Shown here: positions 8,898-18,710 of the stretch, piece by piece
How positions within the stretch are numbered: the first letter of the stretch is position 1
Layout: the number at the start of each line of letters is the position of its first letter
Assembly: GCF_031081985.1 (NCBI RefSeq)
Contig: NZ_JARWSK010000004.1
Coordinates: forward strand, 248,001-312,000
Direction: 5' to 3'
DNA length: 64,000 nucleotides
DNA from: Komagataeibacter xylinus
GTDB lineage: Bacteria; Pseudomonadota; Alphaproteobacteria; Acetobacterales; Acetobacteraceae
Made by a program: the position numbers and the translations under genes
Notes under the pieces: generated by a model
What the model saw: the letters and a program-made list of their open reading frames with translations, nothing else
What the model was told of the DNA's origin: nothing
Databases searched by the model: none

Positions 8898-10172
8898 ATG
8901 AACCGGCACCCCGATCCTGACGGGCCGCATGGCCTGCCCGGCATCCAATGGAGCCCGGCCCGCCATGCGGCGCTGCTGACCGGGGAATACCTGTTCAGCC
9001 AGCTCATTCCCTATATCGGCAACAAGCGCAAGCTGCTTGGCCTGATCGCGCAGGCCATCGCGGCTACGGGCGAGGCGCCGCAGCACACCGATTTCATTGA
9101 CCTGTTTGCCGGCACCGGCGTGGTTTCAAGGCTGGCCAAGCGGCTTGGCTTTCGCGTGCTGTGCAATGACTGGGAGCCCTATAGCGAGCAGATCAACCGC
9201 TGCCATGTGGCCCAGTCGCGCGCGCCGGTCTTTTATGGCGGGCGCGATTATGGGCAGGTCATGGCGGAACTCAACGCCCTGCCGCCGCTTGAGGGCTGGA
9301 TCACCCGCCATCTCTGCCCCGATGATGACGTGCATTATGACACCGCGCGCGACCGGATGTTCTACATGCGCAAGAACGGTATGCGCATCGACGCCATCCG
9401 CACGCAGATTGCGCGGTGGGAGCATGACGGCCTGCTTGATGAAGGGCAGAAAGCCTGCCTGCTGGCCCCGTTGCTGTACAGCGCCAGCTACAACAGCAAT
9501 ACCAGCGGGCTGTTCAAGGGGTTTCACCACGGCTGGGGCGGGCGCACGGGCACGGCGCTGTACCGCATTGCCGCCGATCTTGCGCTACGCCCGGCGCGGT
9601 TTATTGATAACGGGCATGAGCACAGGGTGCTGCGCATGGATGCCCATGCCCTGGCCGCCAATCTTGCGGGAGAGGTGGGCGAGGCCGCCATCGCCTATAT
9701 CGATCCGCCCTACAACCAGCATCCCTACGGCGCCAATTACCACGTGCTCAACACCATCGCCCTGTGGGACAGCCCGCCCCTTGCCCCCAAGATTACCGGG
9801 CGCGACAAGGCGGCCATACGCCAGGACTGGCGCACCGAGCGGCGCAGCCCCTACAACCACCGCAGGCAGGCGCTTGCGGCCTACCGGCAGCTCCTGTCGG
9901 TGCTTGATACGCGCTGGATCGCCACGAGCTACAGCACCGATGGCTTCATTGCGCTCAAAGACATGCTGCAGGTTAATTGCGAGCGGGGCGCGGTGCAGGT
10001 CTTTACCCGCCCCTACAAGCGCTACCGTGTCAGCCGCCAGCGCTATTCCGCCCGCCCCATGACGCTGGAATTCGTCGTGCTGACCAACACCCGCCGCACG
10101 CCGCAACGCACGGCCGATGAGATCTGGCACGAGATCACGACCCTTGAGGCCAGCCTGAACGGTGTATCCTGA
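8898..10172 (+). CDS. Alpha-class (D12/Dam-type) adenine-specific DNA methyltransferase
   Basis: Protein of 424 residues, started at ATG 8898 behind the purine-rich AGGGTGG; a longer reading frame upstream overlaps ccrM and is not needed. Motif order is PYIGNKRKLL (38-47), then FIDLFAGTGVVSRL (SAM binding, 66-79), then YIDPPYNQ (catalytic, 267-274), which is the D12/Dam class. Residues 80-260 hold a long target-recognition insert. It follows ccrM by 22 bp on the same strand and is probably co-transcribed. No restriction endonuclease lies beside it, so it looks like a solitary modification enzyme. Its target sequence cannot be read from the protein. Confidence 0.88.
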   Translation: MNRHPDPDGPHGLPGIQWSPARHAALLTGEYLFSQLIPYIGNKRKLLGLIAQAIAATGEAPQHTDFIDLFAGTGVVSRLAKRLGFRVLCNDWEPYSEQINRCHVAQSRAPVFYGGRDYGQVMAELNALPPLEGWITRHLCPDDDVHYDTARDRMFYMRKNGMRIDAIRTQIARWEHDGLLDEGQKACLLAPLLYSASYNSNTSGLFKGFHHGWGGRTGTALYRIAADLALRPARFIDNGHEHRVLRMDAHALAANLAGEVGEAAIAYIDPPYNQHPYGANYHVLNTIALWDSPPLAPKITGRDKAAIRQDWRTERRSPYNHRRQALAAYRQLLSVLDTRWIATSYSTDGFIALKDMLQVNCERGAVQVFTRPYKRYRVSRQRYSARPMTLEFVVLTNTRRTPQRTADEIWHEITTLEASLNGVS

Positions 10173-10205
10173 ACAAGGCAGGTTCTGGTGGCGTTTTTGT
10201 TTAAG

Positions 10206-10252
10206 GAAGTTTTTGCTGAAGCTTTTTTCAAAAAGCTTCGGAGAACGCCGCC
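10206..10252 (+). repeat. Composite palindromic repeat, copy A (3'-truncated)
   Basis: Contains the 10-bp hairpin GAAGCTTTTT/AAAAAGCTTC (10218-10239) preceded by GAAGTTTTTGCT and followed by GAGAACGCCGCC, the beginning of the second hairpin, after which the repeat stops. It lies between the converging ends of the D12 methyltransferase and the ankyrin gene and could serve as terminator for both. Confidence 0.75.
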
Positions 10253-10261
10253 GTAACCAGC

Positions 10262-10858
10262 CTAGCTGCCGCCAAAGCCGAGGAACCCGATCGACGGATC
10301 GGCATGGCCGCCTGATGCGTCATAGCGCCGGTCGGGCGAGGCTGTGGTCGAGGCATGCCTGGGCATGGTGAGCGGCGGGGTGTCGTCCTCGCCACTTTCG
10401 AGGTTGTTGGAGGCGAAATGCGGGTCCGCATCCGAGAAGGTGCGCATCGACAGCAGCAGGAAGGTGATGTCGTTGCGGTTCAGGTCGATCGCCATGTCAA
10501 GCGGCGTCTGGCCAAGCTGGTTCTGGGCCGTCATGTCCGCGCCGCGGTTCAGCGCTTCCTTCGCCGCGCCAAGACTGCCACGGTTGATGGCATCGAACAG
10601 CGCATTGGTCGGGTTCATGTCGGAATTGGCGTGGCCGTGCTCTTCCTCGCGGGATTCAGCGCCCGGCAGTGCGGCCGGAGGGGCCGCAGCCTTGGCCGCG
10701 CGGCGGGCCTCGGCCTTCTTGGCGGCATCGGCGGCCTCTGATTCGGCTTCAGCGTCTTCGGCATCCTGCGCATGGGCCACATGCAGCGGCATGCACACGG
10801 CAGGAAGGCCCGCGAACAGGGCGGCGACAAGAAGATATATACCGGATCTGGAAATCAT
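10262..10858 (-). CDS. Secreted ankyrin-repeat protein
   Basis: A 198-residue exported protein. The start at 10858 is preceded by GGACAGG and gives a signal peptide (MISRSGIYLLVAALFAGLPA... cleaved after HVAHA, about residue 29). An acidic, alanine-rich linker (about 30-75) follows, then two ankyrin-like units (NALFDAINRGSLGAAKEAL and GQTPLDMAIDLNRNDITFLLL, about 85-140), and a low-complexity C-terminus ending in FLGFGGS. Ankyrin repeats mediate protein contacts, so a periplasmic scaffold role is likely; the partner is unknown. It lies alone between two repeat elements. A longer frame to 11080 lacks a plausible start and would hide the signal peptide. Confidence 0.78.
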   Translation of the reverse strand: MISRSGIYLLVAALFAGLPAVCMPLHVAHAQDAEDAEAESEAADAAKKAEARRAAKAAAPPAALPGAESREEEHGHANSDMNPTNALFDAINRGSLGAAKEALNRGADMTAQNQLGQTPLDMAIDLNRNDITFLLLSMRTFSDADPHFASNNLESGEDDTPPLTMPRHASTTASPDRRYDASGGHADPSIGFLGFGGS

Positions 10859-11016
10859 GTCCTGTCCCGAGAGTGAGCGTTCAGCCAGCCGCGCAACAGC
10901 CCTACGCCGCCTGCCGGTTCTGCTGATTACCGCAAAATGATGGTTGATGCGACGATTAATCCACTTTCCCGCCACGGCTGCCTGAAAAGCGCGCCTGTTC
11001 AGCATCGTGCACGCAT

Positions 11017-11097
11017 AAAGACGTTTTGGGGCCGCCCTTGTTTCCGAACGCCGCCTTTTTGAAAAAAGGCGGCATCCCAAAACTTTTATTATTTTTT
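11017..11097 (+). repeat. Composite palindromic repeat, copy B
   Basis: The right half is intact: GCCGCCTTTTT/AAAAAGGCGGC (11050-11060 and 11063-11073) followed by ATCCCAAAACTTTTAT. The left hairpin is diverged (GGGGCCGCCCTTGTTTCC). It lies just past the stop of the vWA-domain gene, so on the minus strand it sits where a terminator is expected. Confidence 0.75.
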
Positions 11098-11116
11098 ATC
11101 AACTGTTTGCATGATT

Positions 11117-13252
11117 TCAGGGCCGACTTTCCCGCCACCATGCCATGAACACCATCAGCAGCACGAACAGCCCCATGGCCCAGGCCGGGAGCACGGCACT
11201 GGCCTGCTGCCCCGACACGCTGTGGGCATTGCGGGCGGGGAAGGCGAAGCGGCTGGCCGATGAAGCGTGGCTCCCGTCCGCCATCGTCATCTCGGGCAGG
11301 GATGGGGCCTGCGCATCTGCGCCAAGCCAGTGCACGCCGCCGCCGGTCGCGGCCGCCATGGGGCCAAGCACGGAAGCCGTGGCCCGCAGGTCGGCAAACT
11401 CCAGGGGGTCTTCCGCGCGCGGGGCGGCGAAGGCTTCATGCCCGGCATCATCACGCACAGTCCATATGCCGTCCTGTGTGGCGGCCAGGCGGGCGCGGGC
11501 GAGGCCGGTATTGCCCGCAGGGTCGAGTGTGACCTGCTGGCTGGTGCCATCGGGCGCCGTGACACGCACCACCGGCGCAGGCCCGGCGGTGACCGAGCGG
11601 CGGGTGATGGTCATCTGCCCTGCCGCGATGTTGGCCTCAAGCTGGTTTTCCTCCAGTTCCGGCTCCTTCATCAGCCAGTGCGAGATGCGGCGCAGCAGTT
11701 CGGATTGCGGGCCGCCGCCGCCCTCGCCATGCGACCACAGCCAGGCCTGATCGGACATCAGGAAGGCCACGCGCCCCTTATCCGCATGGTCGAGCACCAG
11801 CAGGGGCTGGTGGTCGGGGCCGGTCATCAGCACCTCGCCCCGGGCGGAATCGCTGCGCAGGCTGCGATACCACGGCCCCCAGCCCGGCTTGCTCCCTGCA
11901 TGCTCGGGCGCGCCAGGCAGGCCGGAGGTGACCGGATGGCGCATGCCGGTCTCGGTCAGGTCGGGTTTGAAGCGCTGGATGGCCATGCCATCGGCCGTGG
12001 TCACATGCGCGGGCAGGATATCGGCAAGCGGCGTATCCTGCAGCGAACCGGGGGTGAGGAATTCCGGCCCGCCAATCAGCAGCAGCCCGCCGCCTTCACG
12101 GATGTGATTGACGATGTTGCGCAGATAGGCTTCGGGCAGGATGCCACGGTTTTCAAACCCGTCGAGAATGATGAGGTCGAACTGCCCCACCTTCTGCTGG
12201 AACAGCTCATTGACGGGGAAGGCGATCAGCGCCAGGTCGGAAAGCGGCGTGCCGTCATCACGGTCGGGTGGCCGCAGGATGGTGAAGTGCACGAGGTCAA
12301 CCGAAGGATCAGCCTTGAGCAGCCGCCGCCACACGCGCTCGCCCTGGTTGGGCGTGCCGGACACCAGCAGCACGCGCAGCCGGTCGCGCACGCCGTTGAT
12401 GCGGATGACATCATGGTTGTTGCGCGTCGAGACCTCGCCGGGCAGTTCGGGCGCTGACAGGCCAATGAGCATCTCGCCCGGATGGGTGACGGGCAGGGTA
12501 ATGTCCTGCGGCTCCCCAATCTTCACGGGGCGGGTAAAGGTCGCGCCATCGCCCTGCGTGAGCGTGAGTTGCGTGGTGGCGCCGGGCCGGGCGGGCGCGC
12601 CCTGATCGTCGATCTGCACGCGGATGGTCACGTCCTTGCCCACGATGGCGAAGGGCGGGGCCTGGAGCACGCGCAGGTGGCGGTCGGTTTCCTCGCCCCT
12701 GCCGGTCAGCAGCACGTGCAGCGGCAGGCGCGTGCGGTGGCCGTGGCCATCATCGGGGTTGAGCGTGTCGGGCACGATGGCGGGCACGTCATGGTCCTCG
12801 CCATCGGTAATCAGCACCGCACCCGCCAGGCGGGAAGGGGGAATGTCAGCCGCCGCCTGCTGCAATGCCGCAAACAGCCGCGTGCCGCCATGCTGTGCCG
12901 CGCGCACGGTCACGATGCGTGGCACGAGGCCGGGCACGCGGTTCATGGCGGCCTGCACGCTCGCTGCCGCATTGCGCGCCATCTCGCCCCGGTTACGCTC
13001 GTTCATCGAGGCCGACTGGTCCACCACCACAAGTGCCGTTTCAGGCAGGGGGTGCCATGTCTCGGTAATGCGCTGGGGGTTGTACAGCCACAGGGCAACA
13101 CCCAGCCCGGCCAGCAGCCGCCACACGCTGCCGCGCACCCGGCGGGCAAGGCCCCACAGGGCAAGGGCTGCGCAGGCCGCCAGCAGCAGGTTGATGCACC
13201 ATGGCGGCACAAGCGGGCTGAGCGCCATCATGTGGCGCGACAGGTCAGGCAT
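11117..13252 (-). CDS. Membrane protein with vWA-like and glutamine-amidotransferase-like domains
   Basis: A 711-residue protein, last of the moxR operon. Two N-terminal membrane helices (about 18-55) precede a von Willebrand A-like domain with a metal site of the DxSxS type (VVDQSASMNE, about 77-86) and VLITDGEDHD. The middle (about 270-400) resembles class I glutamine-amidotransferase-like folds (LRVLLVSGTP ... LIILDGFEN ... GGGLLLIGGPEF). One C-terminal helix (VLPAWAMGLFVLLMVFMAWW) anchors the end, giving a large periplasmic module. Such proteins occur with MoxR ATPases and DUF58 proteins; a chaperone or metal-insertion role is assumed for the family, but the client is unknown. Confidence 0.8.
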   Translation of the reverse strand: MPDLSRHMMALSPLVPPWCINLLLAACAALALWGLARRVRGSVWRLLAGLGVALWLYNPQRITETWHPLPETALVVVDQSASMNERNRGEMARNAAASVQAAMNRVPGLVPRIVTVRAAQHGGTRLFAALQQAAADIPPSRLAGAVLITDGEDHDVPAIVPDTLNPDDGHGHRTRLPLHVLLTGRGEETDRHLRVLQAPPFAIVGKDVTIRVQIDDQGAPARPGATTQLTLTQGDGATFTRPVKIGEPQDITLPVTHPGEMLIGLSAPELPGEVSTRNNHDVIRINGVRDRLRVLLVSGTPNQGERVWRRLLKADPSVDLVHFTILRPPDRDDGTPLSDLALIAFPVNELFQQKVGQFDLIILDGFENRGILPEAYLRNIVNHIREGGGLLLIGGPEFLTPGSLQDTPLADILPAHVTTADGMAIQRFKPDLTETGMRHPVTSGLPGAPEHAGSKPGWGPWYRSLRSDSARGEVLMTGPDHQPLLVLDHADKGRVAFLMSDQAWLWSHGEGGGGPQSELLRRISHWLMKEPELEENQLEANIAAGQMTITRRSVTAGPAPVVRVTAPDGTSQQVTLDPAGNTGLARARLAATQDGIWTVRDDAGHEAFAAPRAEDPLEFADLRATASVLGPMAAATGGGVHWLGADAQAPSLPEMTMADGSHASSASRFAFPARNAHSVSGQQASAVLPAWAMGLFVLLMVFMAWWRESRP

Positions 13253-13257
13253 GCCGC

Positions 13258-15999
13258 TTACTCCCCAAGCCGTTTGAGCAGCGCAGGCACATGCACCTGG
13301 TCCGCCTTGTAGTTGCCGGTCAGGGCATAGATCACGGCATTCACGCCAAAACGGTAGGCTGTGACGCGCTGTTCCGCCCCGTCGGGCACGGGAGCGTAGG
13401 GCGTGTTGCCCGTTGCATCCACCGCCCAGGCATGCGCCCAGTCATTACTGCCGATGATGACCGGGCTCACCCCGTCATTGGTGCTGTCACCCTCCTGCGC
13501 CACCCATACGGGCATGCCATCGTACCGGCCGGGAAAATCATGCAGCAGGTAGAAGGTGTGCGAGAGCACATGATGGCTGTCGAGCCGGGCGAGCGGCGGA
13601 ATGTCCAGCCCCGCCGTCATGCGCTTCAGCGCTGCGGCCGTGCCCGGTGCCGAGCCGGTATAGCTGCTGGCGTTTTCGGGCGCGGTGGCGGGGTCCTGAC
13701 CCTGCGTGTCGATCAGCAGGATGCCGCCGTGGCGCATATAGGTGTTCAGCGCTGCCGTGCGGGCCGGGCTGGTGGCGGCATCGGGTGTGACCGGCCAGTA
13801 GATGAGCGGGTAATAGGACAGGTCATCACGCTCCGGCGTCACGCCATCGGGGTGGCCCAGCATGGCGGAGGTGCGGGCATTGACGTAGTCCGACAGGCCC
13901 TGAAGCCCCTCTTTCGACACGTCATCGATCTCGGGGTGATCGGTCACGATATAGGCCAGCCGGGTTTCAAGGGCGGCACGCGGCACGTCGGGCGGTATGT
14001 CTGCCGCCTGCGCGTGGGCGCCCGCCATGCCCACGGCGCAGCACAGGGCCAGGGCCGCAAGCCCACGCCATTGCCGCCCGCGCTGCACGATGCTGACCAG
14101 CCCGTCGGCCAGGAGCAGCATGGTGGCCAGCACAAGCAGCACCGGCCCGATGGACAGGTCGGCCACCTGCCCGCGCAGGTCGGACACGGTGCCGATGGGG
14201 GGCTGGGCCGCGAGGGCTGCCGGGTCATCGCCTACATTGAGCGCGCGGCGGCTGTTGCGCGGGCCGTAAAGGCCCGGCGGGTGTTCCGGGCTGGGGGCGG
14301 TGTGGCCAAACGCATCGGCCCGCAGCGCCTGCGCGCCCGCAGGCGGCGAGACCAGAGTGCCATCGCCATCAAGCGCCATGTAGGGGGCCAGCAGGGTGGC
14401 GCCCGCAGGTGTTTCGATGCCCGAGGCCTGATCGATCAGGTGCTGGAGCATGCCCACGAACAGTCCCGAAAGCGGCAGGTTCGACCATTCCGCCGTGCTG
14501 GTGACATGGAACAGCACCACCTGCCCCGCGCCAAGTGCGGCGTGGGTGACCAGCGGCGTACCATCATCGAGCCGCGCCCAGCTATGGCTGTCCAGATCGG
14601 TGGAAGGCTGGGCCAGCACCTGCCGCGACACCGTGACATCGGCCGGGATGTCAAGATCATGGAAGGGCGACGTGGCGGGGAAGGGGGCCAGATGTTCGGG
14701 CTTGCTCCATGACATTGCTCCCCCCAGTTCGCGCGCGCCCGCCATGAGCGGCACGGGCAGGAGCGGGTCGGCCTGCGGGGCTGGCGTATCGCCACCGCCA
14801 TCCGTGGTGTCTGCGCCCTGAATGAGCAGCGGGCCGGCAAAGCGGATCAGCGTGCCGCCCGCGCGCACCCATGCCGCGACTTTGTTGCGGCTTTCGGGGC
14901 TGCCCAATGTGCCATCGGGCGCGATGATGACCGAAAGCGGGCGGGCGAGCAGCGTATCGAGGTCGCCCTCGCGCAGTTCGGCGGCGGGTTGCAGCGCGCG
15001 GCGCAGGTAGAACAGGCTGCCCATCAGCGGCGTGTCGGAACTGCCGGTTGCGATCAGCCCCACCGGGCGTTGGCGCTCGCGCTCGTCAAGCAGGCGGATG
15101 CCCGCAGGTCCGGCCATGCCCTCAAGGGCGAGGTGATCGACCTTGTTGCGCAGTTCGGCGGGCAGGTCGGGGGCGAGATCGGCATGGTCGGCGCCTGCTG
15201 GCAGGTTGACCGGCAGCAGGCCGAGCGTGCCCCCGGTTGCGGTTTCAAGGCGGAGCTGGCCGCTGCGTGGATGGTCGCGTGGCACCGTGCGCAGCCGCGT
15301 GGCCAGGCTGCCCTGCCCGCTGGCAGGCGGGGCGAGCAGCATGATGTCGGATTGCGGCACCTGCATGTCATGCACGGGGCCAATGGCGGCAAGCGCTGCG
15401 GCAAAACCCGTGTCGCCCTGCGTGGCCAGCCCGTCGGCAATGTAGATGACCGGCCCACGCCAGCCCTGGTCCGCAAGGGTTGTGAGCGCATGGGTGGCTG
15501 CAAGGCGGTCGGTGGGCCAGGCGCGCGGCAGCATCGGGTCGAGCTGGCTGCGCAGCAGGTCAGCCTGCAGGGCGGGCTGGACCGTGATCGGGTCGAGCGC
15601 GTCGTTGTGGGCGGTGAGCAGCAGGCGCGCGGTGTGGCCCGTGCGGGCAAGATGGTCGAGCAGGTTATCAAGCGCGTGGACGCGCTGCGACCATGTGCCC
15701 GCCGCGGCCCAGCCGTTATCGAGCACGATCAGGCAGTCGGCATCGGGCAGGCCGCCCTGCCCGCGTGGAAAGACCGGCTGCGCCAGTCCAAGCACCAGCC
15801 CCAGCACGGCCAGGCAGCGCAGCAAGACGCGCCACAGCGGGGCGGAGGTTGCATCAGGCGGTGGGGCCGCAAGCGTTGCAAGCAGCCGCATGGGCGGGAA
15901 GGACTGCGTGCGCGGCGCGGGCGGGCGGGCATGCAGCAGCCACCACACGGCGGGCAGGGCCAGCAGGCCGAGCAGCATCCAGGGCGCCAGCAGGATCAT
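13258..15999 (-). CDS. BatA-like N-terminal / DUF4159 C-terminal membrane protein
   Basis: A 913-residue protein. The first 80 residues carry two membrane helices around LHARPPAPRTQSFPPMRLLA, matching the N-terminal domain of BatA-type aerotolerance proteins. A degenerate vWA region follows (LIVLDNGWAAAGTW, about 90-260), then a central amidotransferase-like region, a further membrane helix near residue 650, and a C-terminal DUF4159 domain (about 680-900, with ILLIDTQGQDP). Its ATG overlaps the DUF58 gene stop (15996-15999), and the next gene follows after 5 bp, so the operon is tightly coupled. The metal-binding serines of a true vWA are not conserved. Confidence 0.82.
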   Translation of the reverse strand: MILLAPWMLLGLLALPAVWWLLHARPPAPRTQSFPPMRLLATLAAPPPDATSAPLWRVLLRCLAVLGLVLGLAQPVFPRGQGGLPDADCLIVLDNGWAAAGTWSQRVHALDNLLDHLARTGHTARLLLTAHNDALDPITVQPALQADLLRSQLDPMLPRAWPTDRLAATHALTTLADQGWRGPVIYIADGLATQGDTGFAAALAAIGPVHDMQVPQSDIMLLAPPASGQGSLATRLRTVPRDHPRSGQLRLETATGGTLGLLPVNLPAGADHADLAPDLPAELRNKVDHLALEGMAGPAGIRLLDERERQRPVGLIATGSSDTPLMGSLFYLRRALQPAAELREGDLDTLLARPLSVIIAPDGTLGSPESRNKVAAWVRAGGTLIRFAGPLLIQGADTTDGGGDTPAPQADPLLPVPLMAGARELGGAMSWSKPEHLAPFPATSPFHDLDIPADVTVSRQVLAQPSTDLDSHSWARLDDGTPLVTHAALGAGQVVLFHVTSTAEWSNLPLSGLFVGMLQHLIDQASGIETPAGATLLAPYMALDGDGTLVSPPAGAQALRADAFGHTAPSPEHPPGLYGPRNSRRALNVGDDPAALAAQPPIGTVSDLRGQVADLSIGPVLLVLATMLLLADGLVSIVQRGRQWRGLAALALCCAVGMAGAHAQAADIPPDVPRAALETRLAYIVTDHPEIDDVSKEGLQGLSDYVNARTSAMLGHPDGVTPERDDLSYYPLIYWPVTPDAATSPARTAALNTYMRHGGILLIDTQGQDPATAPENASSYTGSAPGTAAALKRMTAGLDIPPLARLDSHHVLSHTFYLLHDFPGRYDGMPVWVAQEGDSTNDGVSPVIIGSNDWAHAWAVDATGNTPYAPVPDGAEQRVTAYRFGVNAVIYALTGNYKADQVHVPALLKRLGE

Positions 16000-16991
16000 G
16001 GCCGCCCTCCCGCCCCGAGCAGGGTGTGCAATGCCATCAGGGCGTCAAGCGGCGGCTGGTCGGTCATATGCACGACGGGCGGGCTGCCCGCCGCCATGCA
16101 CAGCGCGCGAAGCCGCGCCTGGTGGCGCTGCCAGATCACGGCATAATCCTGTTGCAGCGCAGGGCTGCCATAAAGCAGGCGGCCTGCGTCCTCCTCCACG
16201 GCGGTGAAACGGGTGGGGCCGGTATAGGGCAGGGTGGTCTCCGCCGGGTCTATGGTTTCCACCAGCGTGGCGGTGGCCTGGCATGTGGCAAGCTGGCGCA
16301 GGAAGGTTTCAAGCTGTCCGGATGGGTACAGCCCGTCGCCAAACAGCAGCACGCGGCTGCGGGCGGGGATGGCGGCGGGTAGCGGCAGGTCCGGCGCATC
16401 GGGCGCATGGCGCAGGGCGGCGAGCAGCGCATGGGCCATCTGCTCAAGCGCGCGATGGCCGTGCAGGCGCAGCGGCGGTATTGTGGGGTTGGTGCCAAGC
16501 AGGCGGATCTGCTCGCCCTGCCCGAGCAGCATGGCGGCACTGGCCAGAGCCAGCAAAAAGGCCCGCTCGGCTTTGGGCGGCAGGCCGGGGGCGGAATGCC
16601 AGCGCATGGAGGCGCTATTATCGCACCAGATGCAGATGGTGTGGGGAGTCTGGGCTTCGCGCTCGCGCACGAAAGCCCGGTCGCCCCGCGCCGACTGCCG
16701 CCAGTCAATCGCGCTGGCCGCCTCGCCCTGCGTTGCGGGGCGGTATTGCCAGAACTCGTCGCCCTGGCCTGCCCTGCGGCGTGCATGGCGGCCCTGGCCT
16801 GTGGCGCGGGCAAGGCGCCCGGCGGCAATGAGCAGGGCGGGCAGCCTGCTGGCCAGGTCATCGGCCAGCGCGGTGGCGGTAATGGCGTTGCGCGGCAGGA
16901 ACCCGGCCCCCGCCGCCTCCGGCGCGGGACGTGACGCGCCGGAGGCGGCATTGGGGATCAGCCGCGACAGGAAGGAGGGAAGGACGGCCAA
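15996..16991 (-). CDS. DUF58 domain protein
   Basis: A 331-residue protein with the DUF58 core, recognised from the stretch AASAIDWRQSARGDRAFVRE followed by IWCDNSASMRW, a vWA-like DxSxS site. DUF58 proteins are nearly always encoded next to MoxR ATPases and are thought to act with them on an unknown client. The start is TTG at 16991, three bases after the moxR stop; the next ATG is far inside the conserved region, so TTG is likely right. No signal peptide, so it is probably cytoplasmic or peripheral. Confidence 0.85.
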   Translation of the reverse strand: MAVLPSFLSRLIPNAASGASRPAPEAAGAGFLPRNAITATALADDLASRLPALLIAAGRLARATGQGRHARRRAGQGDEFWQYRPATQGEAASAIDWRQSARGDRAFVREREAQTPHTICIWCDNSASMRWHSAPGLPPKAERAFLLALASAAMLLGQGEQIRLLGTNPTIPPLRLHGHRALEQMAHALLAALRHAPDAPDLPLPAAIPARSRVLLFGDGLYPSGQLETFLRQLATCQATATLVETIDPAETTLPYTGPTRFTAVEEDAGRLLYGSPALQQDYAVIWQRHQARLRALCMAAGSPPVVHMTDQPPLDALMALHTLLGAGGRP

Positions 16992-16993
16992 TG

Positions 16994-18046
<1,053 letters not shown>

Positions 18047-18140
18047 TCCAACAGTCTGACAGGTCCGGGGGTTTCATCAAGCCGGTGTTGATCCCTATAT
18101 CAAGTCCAGCAGCTTCCATAGTGTCGGGTTAACGCAATTG

Positions 18141-18710
18141 ATGGACGATTTCGAGACAGGACAGAACCCGCCCGCCCGCGCGCCGGGGCAGGCGGGAACA
18201 TGCGGCGCGCTGCCGTTCGTGATCAGGCGCGACGGAACGTGGCTGTACCGTGGCTCCCCCATCCGCCGCAAGCCGATGGTCTGCCTGTTCGCCTCCACCC
18301 TGCGGCGCGACGCGCAGGGCGGCTTCAGGCTCCAGACCCCGGTGGAGCAGGGCACGATCGAGGTGGAGGATGCCCCCTTCGTGGCCAATCACCTTGAATG
18401 GCATGGCTGCGGGCGGGGGCAGGTGCTCTCGTTTCGTACCAATGTCGACCAGGTGATCTGCGCAGGGCCTGACCACCCGATTCGATGTGACTGGAACGTG
18501 CCGTGCGAAGGCTGCGGCACCGGCCCGGTGCCCTACCTGCATGTGCGCGACGGTGATGGCGCGCTGCCCATCGAGGCCCGCATCGCCCGCCCGGTCTATT
18601 ACGAACTCGCCGCCCTTGCGGTGGAGGGGCACTGCCAGGGCGTGCCCTGCCTTGGCGTGTGGAGCCAGCATGTGTTCTTCCCGCTTTCCGCCATGGAGGC
18701 GGCCTCGTGA
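18141..18710 (+). CDS. DUF1285 family protein
   Basis: A 189-residue protein of the DUF1285 family, recognised from FVIRRDGTWLYRGSPIRRK, FASTLRRDAQG and the long beta-rich body. The start is taken at ATG 18141; a TTG one codon earlier is possible. Its stop overlaps the GTG start of the CCA-adding enzyme gene (GTGA), a coupling I recall as common in alphaproteobacteria. Two-domain beta-barrel-like proteins of unknown function; no catalytic residues can be assigned. Two cysteines in CEGCGTG near residue 122 could bind metal, but this is speculative. Confidence 0.85.
   Translation: MDDFETGQNPPARAPGQAGTCGALPFVIRRDGTWLYRGSPIRRKPMVCLFASTLRRDAQGGFRLQTPVEQGTIEVEDAPFVANHLEWHGCGRGQVLSFRTNVDQVICAGPDHPIRCDWNVPCEGCGTGPVPYLHVRDGDGALPIEARIARPVYYELAALAVEGHCQGVPCLGVWSQHVFFPLSAMEAAS

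Noticed and set aside
10859-11080. N-terminal extension of the ankyrin protein
   Set aside because: Would put a signal peptide in the middle of the protein and begins inside a repeat element.
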